Part shown: one piece after another, positions 1 to 7,411 of the stretch | Numbering within the stretch: the stretch's first letter is position 1 | How the letters are laid out: each line of letters opens with the position of its first letter | From: Citrifermentans bremense R1 | Lineage (GTDB): Bacteria; Desulfobacterota; Desulfuromonadia; Geobacterales; Geobacteraceae | Direction: 5' to 3' | Assembly (NCBI RefSeq): GCF_000426865.1 | Contig: NZ_AUGE01000005.1 | Span: 124,001 to 188,000 of the forward strand | DNA length: 64,000 bases | Program-made: the position numbers and the translations under genes | Notes under the pieces: generated by a model | Seen by the model: only the letters and a program-made list of their open reading frames with translations | Told to the model about the DNA's origin: nothing | Database searches by the model: none

Positions 1-613
1 TAAAGCCGGCGTCTATCTCCTGCATCAGCCTTTTCCCCACCAGGTAGTCGAAGCCGTATTTCTCGTAGCGGATCGCGTTGTCGTAGGTGAGCGGCTCGGC
101 CATGATCAGGTCCATGCCGAGCCTCGCGGTGAACAGCTCCAATAGCGGCAGGAACTCACCGAACATCCTCAAGCCACGGCGGGTCTGGTTGGGAAAGAGC
201 CCCGCCTCCATGGCCCTTTGCTCCTCGGTGAGGTTTCTCCCGAGGGTGGCGAAGAGGTTGTTGCGCCCCTGCGGGTCGAGATCGACGTCGAAGCGGGGGG
301 CGGCCGGGTCGGCTATGACGCAGAAGGAAAGTTCCATCTGCCCGTGATGGGTGTCGCAAAGCTCAAGAAAGAAGACCGGATCGGGGTCGCCCGGGGCCCT
401 GCGGGCCTGCAGGCGCACAAAGCGCAGCCCCTGCGGGGCGATGACCTCCACCGTACCTCCCCCCTGCCGCAGCATCTGCTTCAGGCGCGCAGGGAGAAGC
501 GACCGGTAGATCTCCTCCTTCTCGGGAGGGTCCAGCCGGTTGATGTCGTACAGGGAGAAAAGCTGATTCTCCCCGACCTCCAGCTTAAGCTCAGGTGCTC
601 CGTTTAGTGCCAT
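1..613 (-). CDS. hypothetical protein, partial (continues off the left edge)
   Basis: An open frame runs leftward from an ATG at 613 to the window edge, about 204 codons with no stop, so the C-terminus is missing. The start lies inside the last 23 bases of acuC, the tight overlap typical of translationally coupled genes. The visible part looks soluble, with no signal peptide or membrane segment. I do not recognise the family. A stretch near the visible end (RYEKYGFDYLVGKRLM) faintly recalls the end of GNAT acetyltransferases, which would be suggestive next to a deacetylase-family gene, but this is a weak impression only. Confidence 0.7.
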   Translation of the reverse strand, partial: MALNGAPELKLEVGENQLFSLYDINRLDPPEKEEIYRSLLPARLKQMLRQGGGTVEVIAPQGLRFVRLQARRAPGDPDPVFFLELCDTHHGQMELSFCVIADPAAPRFDVDLDPQGRNNLFATLGRNLTEEQRAMEAGLFPNQTRRGLRMFGEFLPLLELFTARLGMDLIMAEPLTYDNAIRYEKYGFDYLVGKRLMQEIDAGF

Positions 614-1748
614 AGTCGCCGATGAGAACCGGGAAGATCTGGGCCCGCAGGTAAGCGATGCTCTTCTCCACCGCGTCCAGCGCCCGGTTGCGGTCGTCCT
701 CCTGGGCCCAATGCATGGCGTCCAGGAGCATGCGGTGCGGGTACCCAAGGTCCGAGATCAGTTTGACGAAGGACGCGGGAAGCCGGGGCGAGAGCACCCG
801 GTCGTTCATCACCCCCCAGGCGATGGTCCAGGCGCGGGCCACGTTCATCATGTCGTACCCCCCTCCCCCCACCGCCACCCAGGGGATCTGCAGGGCGCGC
901 AGCTTGCGCAGTATATAAGAATAGGCGTGGGTGGTGACTTCGAGCCTGGTGAGCGGATCGGTCCTGAAGGTGTCGGCGCCAAGCTGGGTGAAGAGCACGT
1001 CCGGGTCGAACGCCGCGATCAGCGGGAAGGCCACCTCGTCGAACGCCTTCATGAAGAGCGCGTCGTCGGCGTGGGCCAAAAGCGGCAGGTTCACCGAGTA
1101 GCCCCGCCCCGCCCCTTCGCCCGACTCCCGCTCGAAGCCGGTGCCGGGAAAGAAATAGACGCCGCTTTCATGCAGCGAGATGCTCAAGACCCGGTCGCTT
1201 TGGTAGAAGGCGTTTTGCACCCCGTCGCCGTGGTGGGCGTCGAGGTCCAGGTAAACCACCCGCTTCCCCTGCTGCACCAGGCGGTTTATGGCCACCACCG
1301 CGTCGTTCAGATAAGAAAACCCGGAAGCGCGGCTTCTTTGGGCGTGATGGTAGCCGCCGAAGGGGTTGAAGGCGGCGGCAAACCCTTCTTCCGTCACCAG
1401 GCGCGCCGCCTCCACGGTACCGGAGACCCCGAGGCAGGCCCAGTCGTAAACGCCTGGGAAGACGGGATTCTCCAGGTCGCCAAGGCCGAAGCGGAAATCC
1501 GCCCTGGGTTCAGCCGAAGCGCTGAACTCCCGCAGCCGGTCCAGGTACTCGCGGCTGTGCGCCGTCAACAGTTCCGCCTCGCCGACCGGCCGCGGCCGCA
1601 CCAGCTCCATCCCCGGCAGCTCCAAGAGGCCGTAAGCCTCCATGAGGTCGTGGGCCAGCCGGTAGCGCTGAACCTTGAACGGGTGGTGGTCACCGTAGCT
1701 GTACCCTGCCAGATCGGCACAGGCGATGAGAGCGGTTTTGCGGGACAA
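591..1748 (-). CDS. acuC: AcuC-type histone-deacetylase-family protein
   Basis: A zinc-dependent deacylase of the HDAC/AcuC/AphA superfamily; bacterial members are linked to deacetylation of acetyl-CoA synthetase or of small amides. Seen: the active-site pair GYHHAQ at about residue 133, the zinc-binding DLDAHHGDG at about 170, a later GADTFRTDPL carrying the third zinc Asp, and a GGGGY loop. The start is set at a TTG (1748) because GGAGG sits five bases upstream; a longer in-frame TTG at 1775 has no such site. That gives 385 residues, normal for the family. It is coupled to the downstream hypothetical gene by overlap. The substrate cannot be told from sequence. Confidence 0.9.
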   Translation of the reverse strand: MSRKTALIACADLAGYSYGDHHPFKVQRYRLAHDLMEAYGLLELPGMELVRPRPVGEAELLTAHSREYLDRLREFSASAEPRADFRFGLGDLENPVFPGVYDWACLGVSGTVEAARLVTEEGFAAAFNPFGGYHHAQRSRASGFSYLNDAVVAINRLVQQGKRVVYLDLDAHHGDGVQNAFYQSDRVLSISLHESGVYFFPGTGFERESGEGAGRGYSVNLPLLAHADDALFMKAFDEVAFPLIAAFDPDVLFTQLGADTFRTDPLTRLEVTTHAYSYILRKLRALQIPWVAVGGGGYDMMNVARAWTIAWGVMNDRVLSPRLPASFVKLISDLGYPHRMLLDAMHWAQEDDRNRALDAVEKSIAYLRAQIFPVLIGDYGTKRST

Positions 1749-1846
1749 AGCTACCTCCGGCCGAATAGGCGACAAATCTACCTGCTCGCTTCCGGCAGGT
1801 CAACCACTAATTCCTGCTTACCGCTTAGGCAGCTTCGCCCATTTTA

Positions 1847-1863
1847 CAGGCAATATACGCCTG
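1847..1863. promoter_or_regulatory. inverted repeat upstream of the amtB sigma-54 promoter (candidate enhancer site)
   Basis: CAGGC and GCCTG flank a seven-base AT-rich spacer. The element lies about 55-70 bases upstream of the -24 box of the amtB promoter, where activators of sigma-54 promoters usually bind. It does not match a textbook NtrC site, so this is a positional inference. Confidence 0.3.
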
Positions 1864-1915
1864 CCTCCTCATTAGGGGGGAAAGGAGAAGCCACTGTTTC
1901 CGCGGAGATACCGGA

Positions 1916-1932
1916 TTGGCAAAGAGCTTGCT
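1916..1932 (+). promoter_or_regulatory. sigma-54 promoter of amtB
   Basis: TTGGCA-N6-TTGCT, with GG and GC exactly ten bases apart, fits the -24/-12 consensus. Transcription would start near 1943, leaving a leader of about 40 bases with a GGAGGT Shine-Dalgarno site before the amtB ATG. Sigma-54 control is the usual arrangement for ammonium transporters. Confidence 0.8.
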
Positions 1933-1984
1933 ATCTTTGAGCGCTTCCCCAACGAAGGGGCGCATTACCAACGGAGGTAGCTAA

Positions 1985-3205
1985 ATGAACGGGATGTCAG
2001 CGACGACAGCGCTCGGCAGCAGCAGCGACGTACTATTCCTCATGCTCGGAGCGGTGATGGTTTTCGCCATGCACGCCGGGTTTGCCTTTCTTGAAGTGGG
2101 GACGGTACGCCGGAAAAACCAGGTCAACGCCTTCGTCAAGATCCTCACCGACTGGTCCGTGTCGACCGTGGTCTACTTCCTGATCGGCTTCCCCATCGCC
2201 TACGGCATCAGCTTTCTGAAGCCGGTGAAGGAAATTCTCGGCGACAACCAGGGCTACGACATAACCCACTACTTCTTCCTGCTCTGCTTCGCGGCCTGCA
2301 TCCCCGCCATCATCTCCGGCGGCATAGCCGAGCGCGCCAAGTTCTGGCCGCAGGTGACCGCCGGCGCCATCTTCGCCGGGATCACCTATCCCGTCTTCGA
2401 GTCCCTGATCTGGGGGCAGAGCAGCGCCGGGCTCCAGGCGTTTTTCAAGCGGGTAGGCGGCGCCGAGTTCCACGACTACGCCGGATCGGTGGTGGTGCAC
2501 TCGATCGGGGGATGGCTCGCGCTCCCCGCGATCATCATCCTCGGCCCGCGCATGGGGCGCTACCTCAAGGGGAAGTCGCACCCGATCCCGATCAGCAACA
2601 TCCCCTTCCTGGCCCTGGGTTCCTGGATCCTCGCCATCGGCTGGTTCGGCTTCAACGTGATGAGCGCCGGGCACCTGGAGAAGATCTCCGGCATCGTCGC
2701 CGTCAACTCGCTGATGGCCATGGTGGGGGGCGTGCTGGCAGCGCTCATCGCCGGGAAGAACGACCCGGGCTTCGTGCACAACGGCGCGCTCGCCGGCCTC
2801 ATCGCCGTCTGCGCAGGCTCCGACCTGATGCACCCGCTCTGCGCCTTTGTCACCGGCGCCATCGCCTCCGTCATCTTCGTCTACGGCTTCCACCTCGAGC
2901 AGGAGAAGCTCAAGATCGACGACGTGCTCGGCGTCTGGCCGCTGCACGGGGTCATCGGCTCCTGGGGCGGTATTGCGGCCGGCATCTTCGGCCAGGAAGC
3001 GCTGGGCGGCATGGGCGGGGTCAGCTTCGTTTCCCAGACCCTCGGGAGCCTCACCGCCATCGTCTTCGCGCTCTGCAACGGCTTTTTGATCTACGGCATC
3101 CTCTCCAAGACGGTCGGCATAAGGCTGGAGCAGGAGGACGAGTTCAGGGGGGCAGATCTCTCCATTCACAGCATCGGGGCCTATCCCGAGGAGCATATCC
3201 GGTAG
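1985..3205 (+). CDS. amtB: ammonium transporter (Amt/MEP/Rh family)
   Basis: An inner-membrane ammonium channel of 406 residues, the usual family length, made almost entirely of hydrophobic helices. The conserved pore histidine pair is present: His172 in AGSVVVHSIGGW and His321 in VWPLHGVIGSW, as is the signature PAIISGGIAERAKF. GGAGGT precedes the ATG at good distance. A sigma-54 promoter lies upstream, so expression under nitrogen limitation is likely. No glnB/glnK partner gene sits next to it, unlike the classic glnK-amtB pair; the regulatory PII protein must be encoded elsewhere. A strong terminator follows directly. Confidence 0.96.
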   Translation: MNGMSATTALGSSSDVLFLMLGAVMVFAMHAGFAFLEVGTVRRKNQVNAFVKILTDWSVSTVVYFLIGFPIAYGISFLKPVKEILGDNQGYDITHYFFLLCFAACIPAIISGGIAERAKFWPQVTAGAIFAGITYPVFESLIWGQSSAGLQAFFKRVGGAEFHDYAGSVVVHSIGGWLALPAIIILGPRMGRYLKGKSHPIPISNIPFLALGSWILAIGWFGFNVMSAGHLEKISGIVAVNSLMAMVGGVLAALIAGKNDPGFVHNGALAGLIAVCAGSDLMHPLCAFVTGAIASVIFVYGFHLEQEKLKIDDVLGVWPLHGVIGSWGGIAAGIFGQEALGGMGGVSFVSQTLGSLTAIVFALCNGFLIYGILSKTVGIRLEQEDEFRGADLSIHSIGAYPEEHIR

Positions 3206-3223
3206 TCGCCCGGCATAATTGGC

Positions 3224-3260
3224 AAAAAAAAGGGGTTCCGGTATCGGAACCCCTTTTTTT
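3224..3260. terminator. two-way rho-independent terminator after amtB
   Basis: A perfect 10-bp stem (AGGGGTTCCG / CGGAACCCCT) with a GTAT loop is flanked by an A tract on the left and a T tract on the right, so it can work in both directions. It rules out the earlier in-frame start (3219) for the next gene. Confidence 0.95.
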
Positions 3261-3338
3261 ATTTTGAAATTTGCAGGGAAGAATGTATTATCTCCGATGT
3301 TAACGACTTCTAATAACATTTATAAGGCGTACTCTATC

Positions 3339-4190
3339 ATGAAGATACCCTTGGGACAGATCCTGGTACAGTCCGGCATCATCACGGTAAAGACACTGGA
3401 GCGTGCCCTGACCCGGCAAGAGGGGTCGGGCAAGCGGCTGGGGGCCATTCTCGAGGAGATGGGGGTGATCACCCCGGAAGAACTGGTCGAGGCCCTGGCC
3501 CAGCAGTCGGGGATGGAGATGGTGAAGAGGATCACGGTGCAAAACGTTCCCGGCGAGCTCCTAGAGCTGGTTCCCGGCGAAATCGCCATCAGCAAGCTGG
3601 TCTTTCCGCTGAACCGGCAGGGGGGGGTCCTCGCCATCGCCGTCAGCGACCCCATCGACAGCGAAACACTCGACCTCTTGGAAAAGCATAGCTGCAACAA
3701 GATCGTGCAGGTACTGGCCGCCCGCGAGGAGATCCTGGGCGCGATCAAGCAGCACTACCTTCGTAACGAGGCAGCGGATAACGTTTCCTTGAAGATCCTC
3801 CTGGTCGACGATAGCGCCGGCATGAGCTGCGACGTCGAGGGAGCCCTGAAAAACGAAGGATACCAAGTCTATACTGCCAGGGACGGGGTCGAAGGGCTGA
3901 AGATAGCCTTCTCTCAGCGGCCGGACCTGATCCTTTGCGACGCGGGGGCGCCCAAGATGGACGGGTACGCCCTGATGCGCGCCATCAAGGCAAACCCTGC
4001 CAGCGCCGGGACCCCCATGATACTTTTGACCTCGAAAGCCTCGCCTGAAGAGGAGCACCGCGCGCTCAAAGCCGGCTTTCACGACTTCATAGCCAAGCCC
4101 ATGATGACTATCCGCGTAGTCTCGCGCGTGAAACGCGCGTTCCAGATTTTGGACAAGGGGAAAGAGCAGCAGGCAGTTGCTACGCTGTGA
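3339..4190 (+). CDS. MshEN-like N-domain protein with C-terminal receiver domain
   Basis: A protein of 283 residues. Residues about 1-145 resemble the N-terminal domain of type II secretion/type IV pilus ATPases (MshEN/GSPII_E_N), a fold that binds cyclic-di-GMP in MshE. Residues about 150-275 form a CheY-like receiver: acidic pair in LLVDDS, phospho-acceptor Asp in LILCDAGAPKMDG, Thr in LLTSK and Lys in IAKPM. There is no output domain, so it may relay phosphorylation or second-messenger state to a partner. The start is the ATG at 3339, since earlier starts fall in or beside the preceding terminator. Adjacent to a PilZ gene, which also points to c-di-GMP. Function beyond this is unknown. Confidence 0.85.
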   Translation: MKIPLGQILVQSGIITVKTLERALTRQEGSGKRLGAILEEMGVITPEELVEALAQQSGMEMVKRITVQNVPGELLELVPGEIAISKLVFPLNRQGGVLAIAVSDPIDSETLDLLEKHSCNKIVQVLAAREEILGAIKQHYLRNEAADNVSLKILLVDDSAGMSCDVEGALKNEGYQVYTARDGVEGLKIAFSQRPDLILCDAGAPKMDGYALMRAIKANPASAGTPMILLTSKASPEEEHRALKAGFHDFIAKPMMTIRVVSRVKRAFQILDKGKEQQAVATL

Positions 4191-4592
4191 CCTCTCCCCA
4201 CGGTGCCTCGGCTCTTGCCGCTACGCAGCCGAGTGCCGGACGCCTTGCCGCTTCCGCTTCCCTTTCCAGCCGCACCAGCTAAATTTTGGCGATGTCCGCG
4301 TTCACCACCAGTGCCGAGAAGAGAGCCGTTTTTCTTCTCGACCGCAGTGAGAAATCCCCCCTCATCCGCCGCTCGCCGAGGGGGCCTTTTGCACCCCGCA
4401 TAGAACTCCCATTAGATTGGTTTCCCATGAGAATGAGAAAGTGCTCCGAAGCGACAGCGCACGGGTTGGTCCTGCTACCTTAATTTACAGAACTTTTCCG
4501 AGCCTTTCTTGCATTCAAAAAAGATTAAAGTAAACTAACAAACACATAAACGACAGGGTCATAATAAATTAATTAGAAAAAAGGGAGGGGCG
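4191..4592. other. intergenic region, about 400 bp, no gene recognised
   Basis: The region holds short frames on both strands but none with a convincing ribosome site or recognisable protein. Its right part is AT-rich and carries a candidate promoter for the PilZ gene (4509-4536). I see no RNA gene or repeat. Confidence 0.6.
4509..4536 (+). promoter_or_regulatory. candidate sigma-70 promoter of the PilZ gene
   Basis: TTGCAT and TAAACT are separated by 16 bases in an AT-rich stretch about 57 bases before the start codon. The match is moderate. Confidence 0.4.
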
Positions 4593-4865
4593 ATGTACAC
4601 TGAGAAAAGAAACTTCGCCAGATTGGCCTTACACGCAAAAGCCAACATCCATCAGAGTGATCTGACCATCGAGGGGGAAGTGGAGAACCTCAGCATGAAG
4701 GGGGTTTTCGTTACCGTGGCAAAGAAGCTGGACCTGAACGATTCGGTCTCGGTCACCATCTACCACACGCTTACGCCGCAGGTACTTTGCGACCTTAAGG
4801 CTAAGGTGGTCAGGATAACCGACAATGGGATGGGGCTGCAGTTTGAGAAAACCCTGCTCGATTGA
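4593..4865 (+). CDS. single-domain PilZ protein
   Basis: A 90-residue stand-alone PilZ domain, a receptor fold for cyclic-di-GMP. The two binding signatures are visible: an RxxxR-type motif near the N-terminus (RNFAR) and NLSMKG, the usual (D/N)xSxxG, about 30 residues later. A GGGAGG ribosome site precedes the ATG. Single-domain PilZ proteins act as adaptors in motility, pilus or polysaccharide control. The neighbouring upstream gene has an N-domain of the MshE type, so the two may respond to the same signal, though the 400-bp gap and separate promoter argue against one transcript. Confidence 0.9.
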   Translation: MYTEKRNFARLALHAKANIHQSDLTIEGEVENLSMKGVFVTVAKKLDLNDSVSVTIYHTLTPQVLCDLKAKVVRITDNGMGLQFEKTLLD

Positions 4866-4922
4866 GTGGGATCCTGGCCAGTCACCGAAACGGGGAGTGG
4901 CGCGGATCCGCCGGGCGCTACC

Positions 4923-5933
4923 TCAGCAGATGCGGGGTAGTTGCTCGCCGGCGAGCATCTCCACTCCCCGAACTCCTCCCACCATAGTCTCCATCACCAC
5001 CCGGCCGGCTGAACTCTCGGTCACCTCGCCGATGACAGCGGCATCCTTGCCAAGCGGGTGGCGCCGCATGATTGCCAGCGCCTCCCCGGCCCTCTCCGGC
5101 GCCACCAGGGCCAGCAGCTTCCCCTCGTTAGCCACGTAAAGCGGATCCAGCCCCAGTATCGAACAGACCCCCTTCACCCCCGCGTTCACCGGCAGATTTT
5201 CCTCGCTGAGCTGGACGGTAACCCCCGATTGCAGCGCGATCTCCTTGAGCGTCGTCGCCACCCCTCCGCGGGTCGGGTCGCGCAGCACATGCAGCGCGTC
5301 CCCCAACGGGAGGAGCTCGGTCACGAGGCCGTTGAGAGCAGCCGAGTCACTCTTGATGCCGCTGTCTATCTCCAGCCCTTCGCGGGCGGAGAGGACCGCG
5401 ATGCCGTGGTCGCCGATGCAGCCGTTGACGATGACCTTGTCGCCCACGCGCGCCGCGGCGCCGTTGATGGAAAGGCTGTGCTCAAGGGCTCCGATGCCTG
5501 AGGTGTTGATGAAGATACGGTCCCCTTTCCCCCTGGGTACCACCTTGGTGTCGCCGGTGACGATGGCGACGCCGGCAGCGTCGGCGGCCTCCCGCATGGA
5601 GGTGACGATGCGGGCCAATTCGCTCTTGAGAAACCCCTCCTCAAGGATGAAGCCGACGCTCAGGCAGAGCGGGCGCGCCCCCATCATGGCCAGGTCGTTA
5701 ACCGTCCCGTTCACCGCGAGATCGCCGATGTTCCCCCCCGGGAAGAAGATGGGGTCGACCACGTACGAGTCGGTGGTGAAGGCGAGCTTGACGCCGCCGA
5801 TGTTGAGCAGGGCCGCGTCGTTTTGTCCCGCTGCCGGGACCCCGGAGAGGTTCGGTATGATCAGCTCGTCCAGAAGCTGGTGGGAAAGCTTCCCCCCGCT
5901 GCCGTGTCCCAAGAGGATGAGGTCGTCGTTCAA
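4923..5933 (-). CDS. hypE: hydrogenase maturation protein HypE
   Basis: HypE dehydrates the carbamoyl group placed on its C-terminal cysteine by HypF, making the thiocyanate that supplies the CN ligands of the NiFe centre. The 336-residue protein has the N-terminal GHGSGGKLSHQLL motif, the ATP-binding AIR-synthase fold and the essential terminal PRIC cysteine. The start is TTG at 5933: AAGGAG lies six bases before it, and the nearby ATG hits a stop after two codons. It is the last gene of the hydrogenase run, 61 bases after hypD. Confidence 0.97.
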   Translation of the reverse strand: MNDDLILLGHGSGGKLSHQLLDELIIPNLSGVPAAGQNDAALLNIGGVKLAFTTDSYVVDPIFFPGGNIGDLAVNGTVNDLAMMGARPLCLSVGFILEEGFLKSELARIVTSMREAADAAGVAIVTGDTKVVPRGKGDRIFINTSGIGALEHSLSINGAAARVGDKVIVNGCIGDHGIAVLSAREGLEIDSGIKSDSAALNGLVTELLPLGDALHVLRDPTRGGVATTLKEIALQSGVTVQLSEENLPVNAGVKGVCSILGLDPLYVANEGKLLALVAPERAGEALAIMRRHPLGKDAAVIGEVTESSAGRVVMETMVGGVRGVEMLAGEQLPRIC

Positions 5934-5950
5934 TGCATGCTCCTTTTTTG

Positions 5951-5976
5951 TCTGACCTGTCTGACCTGTCTGACCC
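5951..5976. repeat. 9-bp tandem repeat between hypD and hypE
   Basis: Almost three copies of TCTGACCTG stand in the short hypD-hypE spacer. This is a possible slippage site; no function is evident. Confidence 0.7.
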
Positions 5977-5994
5977 GGTTGAAGGCCCGTTTCT

Positions 5995-7086
5995 TTAACG
6001 TCCGTACTTGAAGGCGGCGGCGCAGGTCCCCTCGCTGGAGACCATGCAGGCGCCGACCGGCGATTCCGGGGTGCACTTGCCGCCGAAGAGCGGGCAGTCG
6101 CCGGGTGCGACCTTCCCCTTCAGAATCTCGCCGCAAAGGCAACCCTGATGTTCCTTCAGCTCCTCCACCTGCACCGGGAGGGCAAGCTCGGCGTCGAATT
6201 CGCCGTAGGCGTCGGCAATCCTGAGGCCGCTGCCGGGCAAGACGCCGATGCCGCGCCACGGCGCGTCGAAGGGGGTGAAGACCTCGGCCAGCACGCCCTG
6301 CGCCTTGGCATTTCCCTCCCACCTGACCACCCGCGAATACTGAATCTCCACCCGGCTCTCCCCTTGCTGTGCCTGGCGCGCCAGCATCTCCACCCCCTGC
6401 ATCACGTCGGTCGGCTCAAACCCCGTCACCACGCAGGGGACCTGGTATTCGGTGCACAGGAACCGATAGGCGTCGGCCCCGATGATGGCGCTGACGTGGG
6501 CCGGGCAGATGTAGCCGTCGACCGAGAGATCCGGGTCGGCCGACAGGATCGCCATCGGCTGCGGCATGGTCTTATGCGAGGCGAGCACGAAGTAGTTGGA
6601 GAGCCCCTGCGCCTTGGCGGCCAGGATGCTCCCCGCCACGGTGGGCGCAGTAGTCTCGAAACCGACGCCGAGAAAGACCACCCGTTTCGCCGGATTGGCA
6701 GCGGCGATCCGCACCGCGTCCAGCGGCGAGTAGACGACGCGGATGTCGGCTCCCTTGGCGCGCTCCTCCATCAGCGAGGAACTGGAGCCGGGGACCCGGA
6801 GCATGTCCCCGAAGGTGGTGATGGTGAGGTCTGGGAGCCGGCTCAGGGCGATGGCCCGGTCCAGGTAGCCGTTGGGGGTGACACAGACGGGGCAGCCGGG
6901 CCCGGAGATGAGCTTAACCTCCGGCGGCAGCAGGCTCCTCAACCCGTACTGGTAGATCGCCATGGTGTGCGTGCCGCAGACCTCCATGAACACCAGCGGC
7001 TTCTTCCTCCCGCGGGTCAGCTCGGCGATGCGTCGCGCCAGCCCCTGCACCAGCTCCTTGTCGCGAAAACTGTCCTGGTAGTTCAT
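5995..7086 (-). CDS. hypD: hydrogenase maturation protein HypD
   Basis: HypD is the iron-sulfur scaffold on which, with HypC, the Fe(CN)2CO unit is assembled. The 363-residue product has the conserved EVCGTHTMA motif near residue 36, PGCPVCVTP, GFETTAPT and a cysteine-rich C-terminal part (LCGEILKG, CPLFGGKCTPE). The ATG at 7086 overlaps the hypC stop as ATGA, so the two are translationally coupled, matching their physical partnership. The longer in-frame extension upstream only shadows hypC. Confidence 0.97.
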   Translation of the reverse strand: MNYQDSFRDKELVQGLARRIAELTRGRKKPLVFMEVCGTHTMAIYQYGLRSLLPPEVKLISGPGCPVCVTPNGYLDRAIALSRLPDLTITTFGDMLRVPGSSSSLMEERAKGADIRVVYSPLDAVRIAAANPAKRVVFLGVGFETTAPTVAGSILAAKAQGLSNYFVLASHKTMPQPMAILSADPDLSVDGYICPAHVSAIIGADAYRFLCTEYQVPCVVTGFEPTDVMQGVEMLARQAQQGESRVEIQYSRVVRWEGNAKAQGVLAEVFTPFDAPWRGIGVLPGSGLRIADAYGEFDAELALPVQVEELKEHQGCLCGEILKGKVAPGDCPLFGGKCTPESPVGACMVSSEGTCAAAFKYGR

Positions 7087-7313
7087 CCCATAAGCTCCGG
7101 TTCGAAAGCCTCCCGCATCAGCTCCAGAGTGGCCTTGGCGTCCTCCTCGTCCAGCTTGGAGATGGCGAAGCCGGCATGGATGATTACGAAATCGCCCACC
7201 TTGACCTCGTGGTCCAGCAGCATGAGGCTCGCCTCGCGCTTGACCCCGTCGACCTCGGTGAGCGCCTGATCGCCTTCGATACTGATCACCTGCATGGGTA
7301 CACCGACACACAT
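7083..7313 (-). CDS. hypC: hydrogenase maturation chaperone HypC
   Basis: A 76-residue HypC/HupF protein. It shuttles the iron-ligand unit from HypD to the large-subunit precursor. The mature N-terminus MCVGVP carries the essential cysteine at position 2, so the start is fixed at 7313, preceded by AAGGAG; upstream in-frame codons are a low-complexity leader. The final codons overlap hypD. It is separated from hypF by about 100 bases containing short repeats. Confidence 0.96.
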   Translation of the reverse strand: MCVGVPMQVISIEGDQALTEVDGVKREASLMLLDHEVKVGDFVIIHAGFAISKLDEEDAKATLELMREAFEPELMG

Positions 7314-7325
7314 ATAAAGCTCCTT

Positions 7326-7411
7326 CGCTGCGCTCAGTCGCAGATAAAGATTAAGATTAAGATTCAGCAAAACCTGTGGGTTGCCCCCCCTCTTGCGCTG
7401 CGCTCAGTCGC
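7326..7411. repeat. direct repeats in the hypF-hypC spacer
   Basis: CGCTGCGCTCAGTCGC occurs at 7326-7341 and again at 7396-7411, exactly 70 bases apart, the second copy touching the hypF stop codon. Between them are three short AGATTA-type tandem units around 7347-7364. This looks like a small duplication; no mobile element is present. Confidence 0.65.

Noticed and set aside
711-1940. 409-codon open frame antisense to acuC
   Set aside because: Arg/Gly/His-rich shadow of acuC without a family match; it also runs through the amtB promoter region.
2033-3319. 428-codon open frame antisense to amtB
   Set aside because: Composition is low-complexity charged and Gly-rich, as expected from the reverse of a GC-rich membrane gene. 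amtB is fully supported by motifs, ribosome site and promoter.
3219-3338. earlier start for the MshEN-REC protein
   Set aside because: Would begin inside a perfect terminator and encode no part of the domain.
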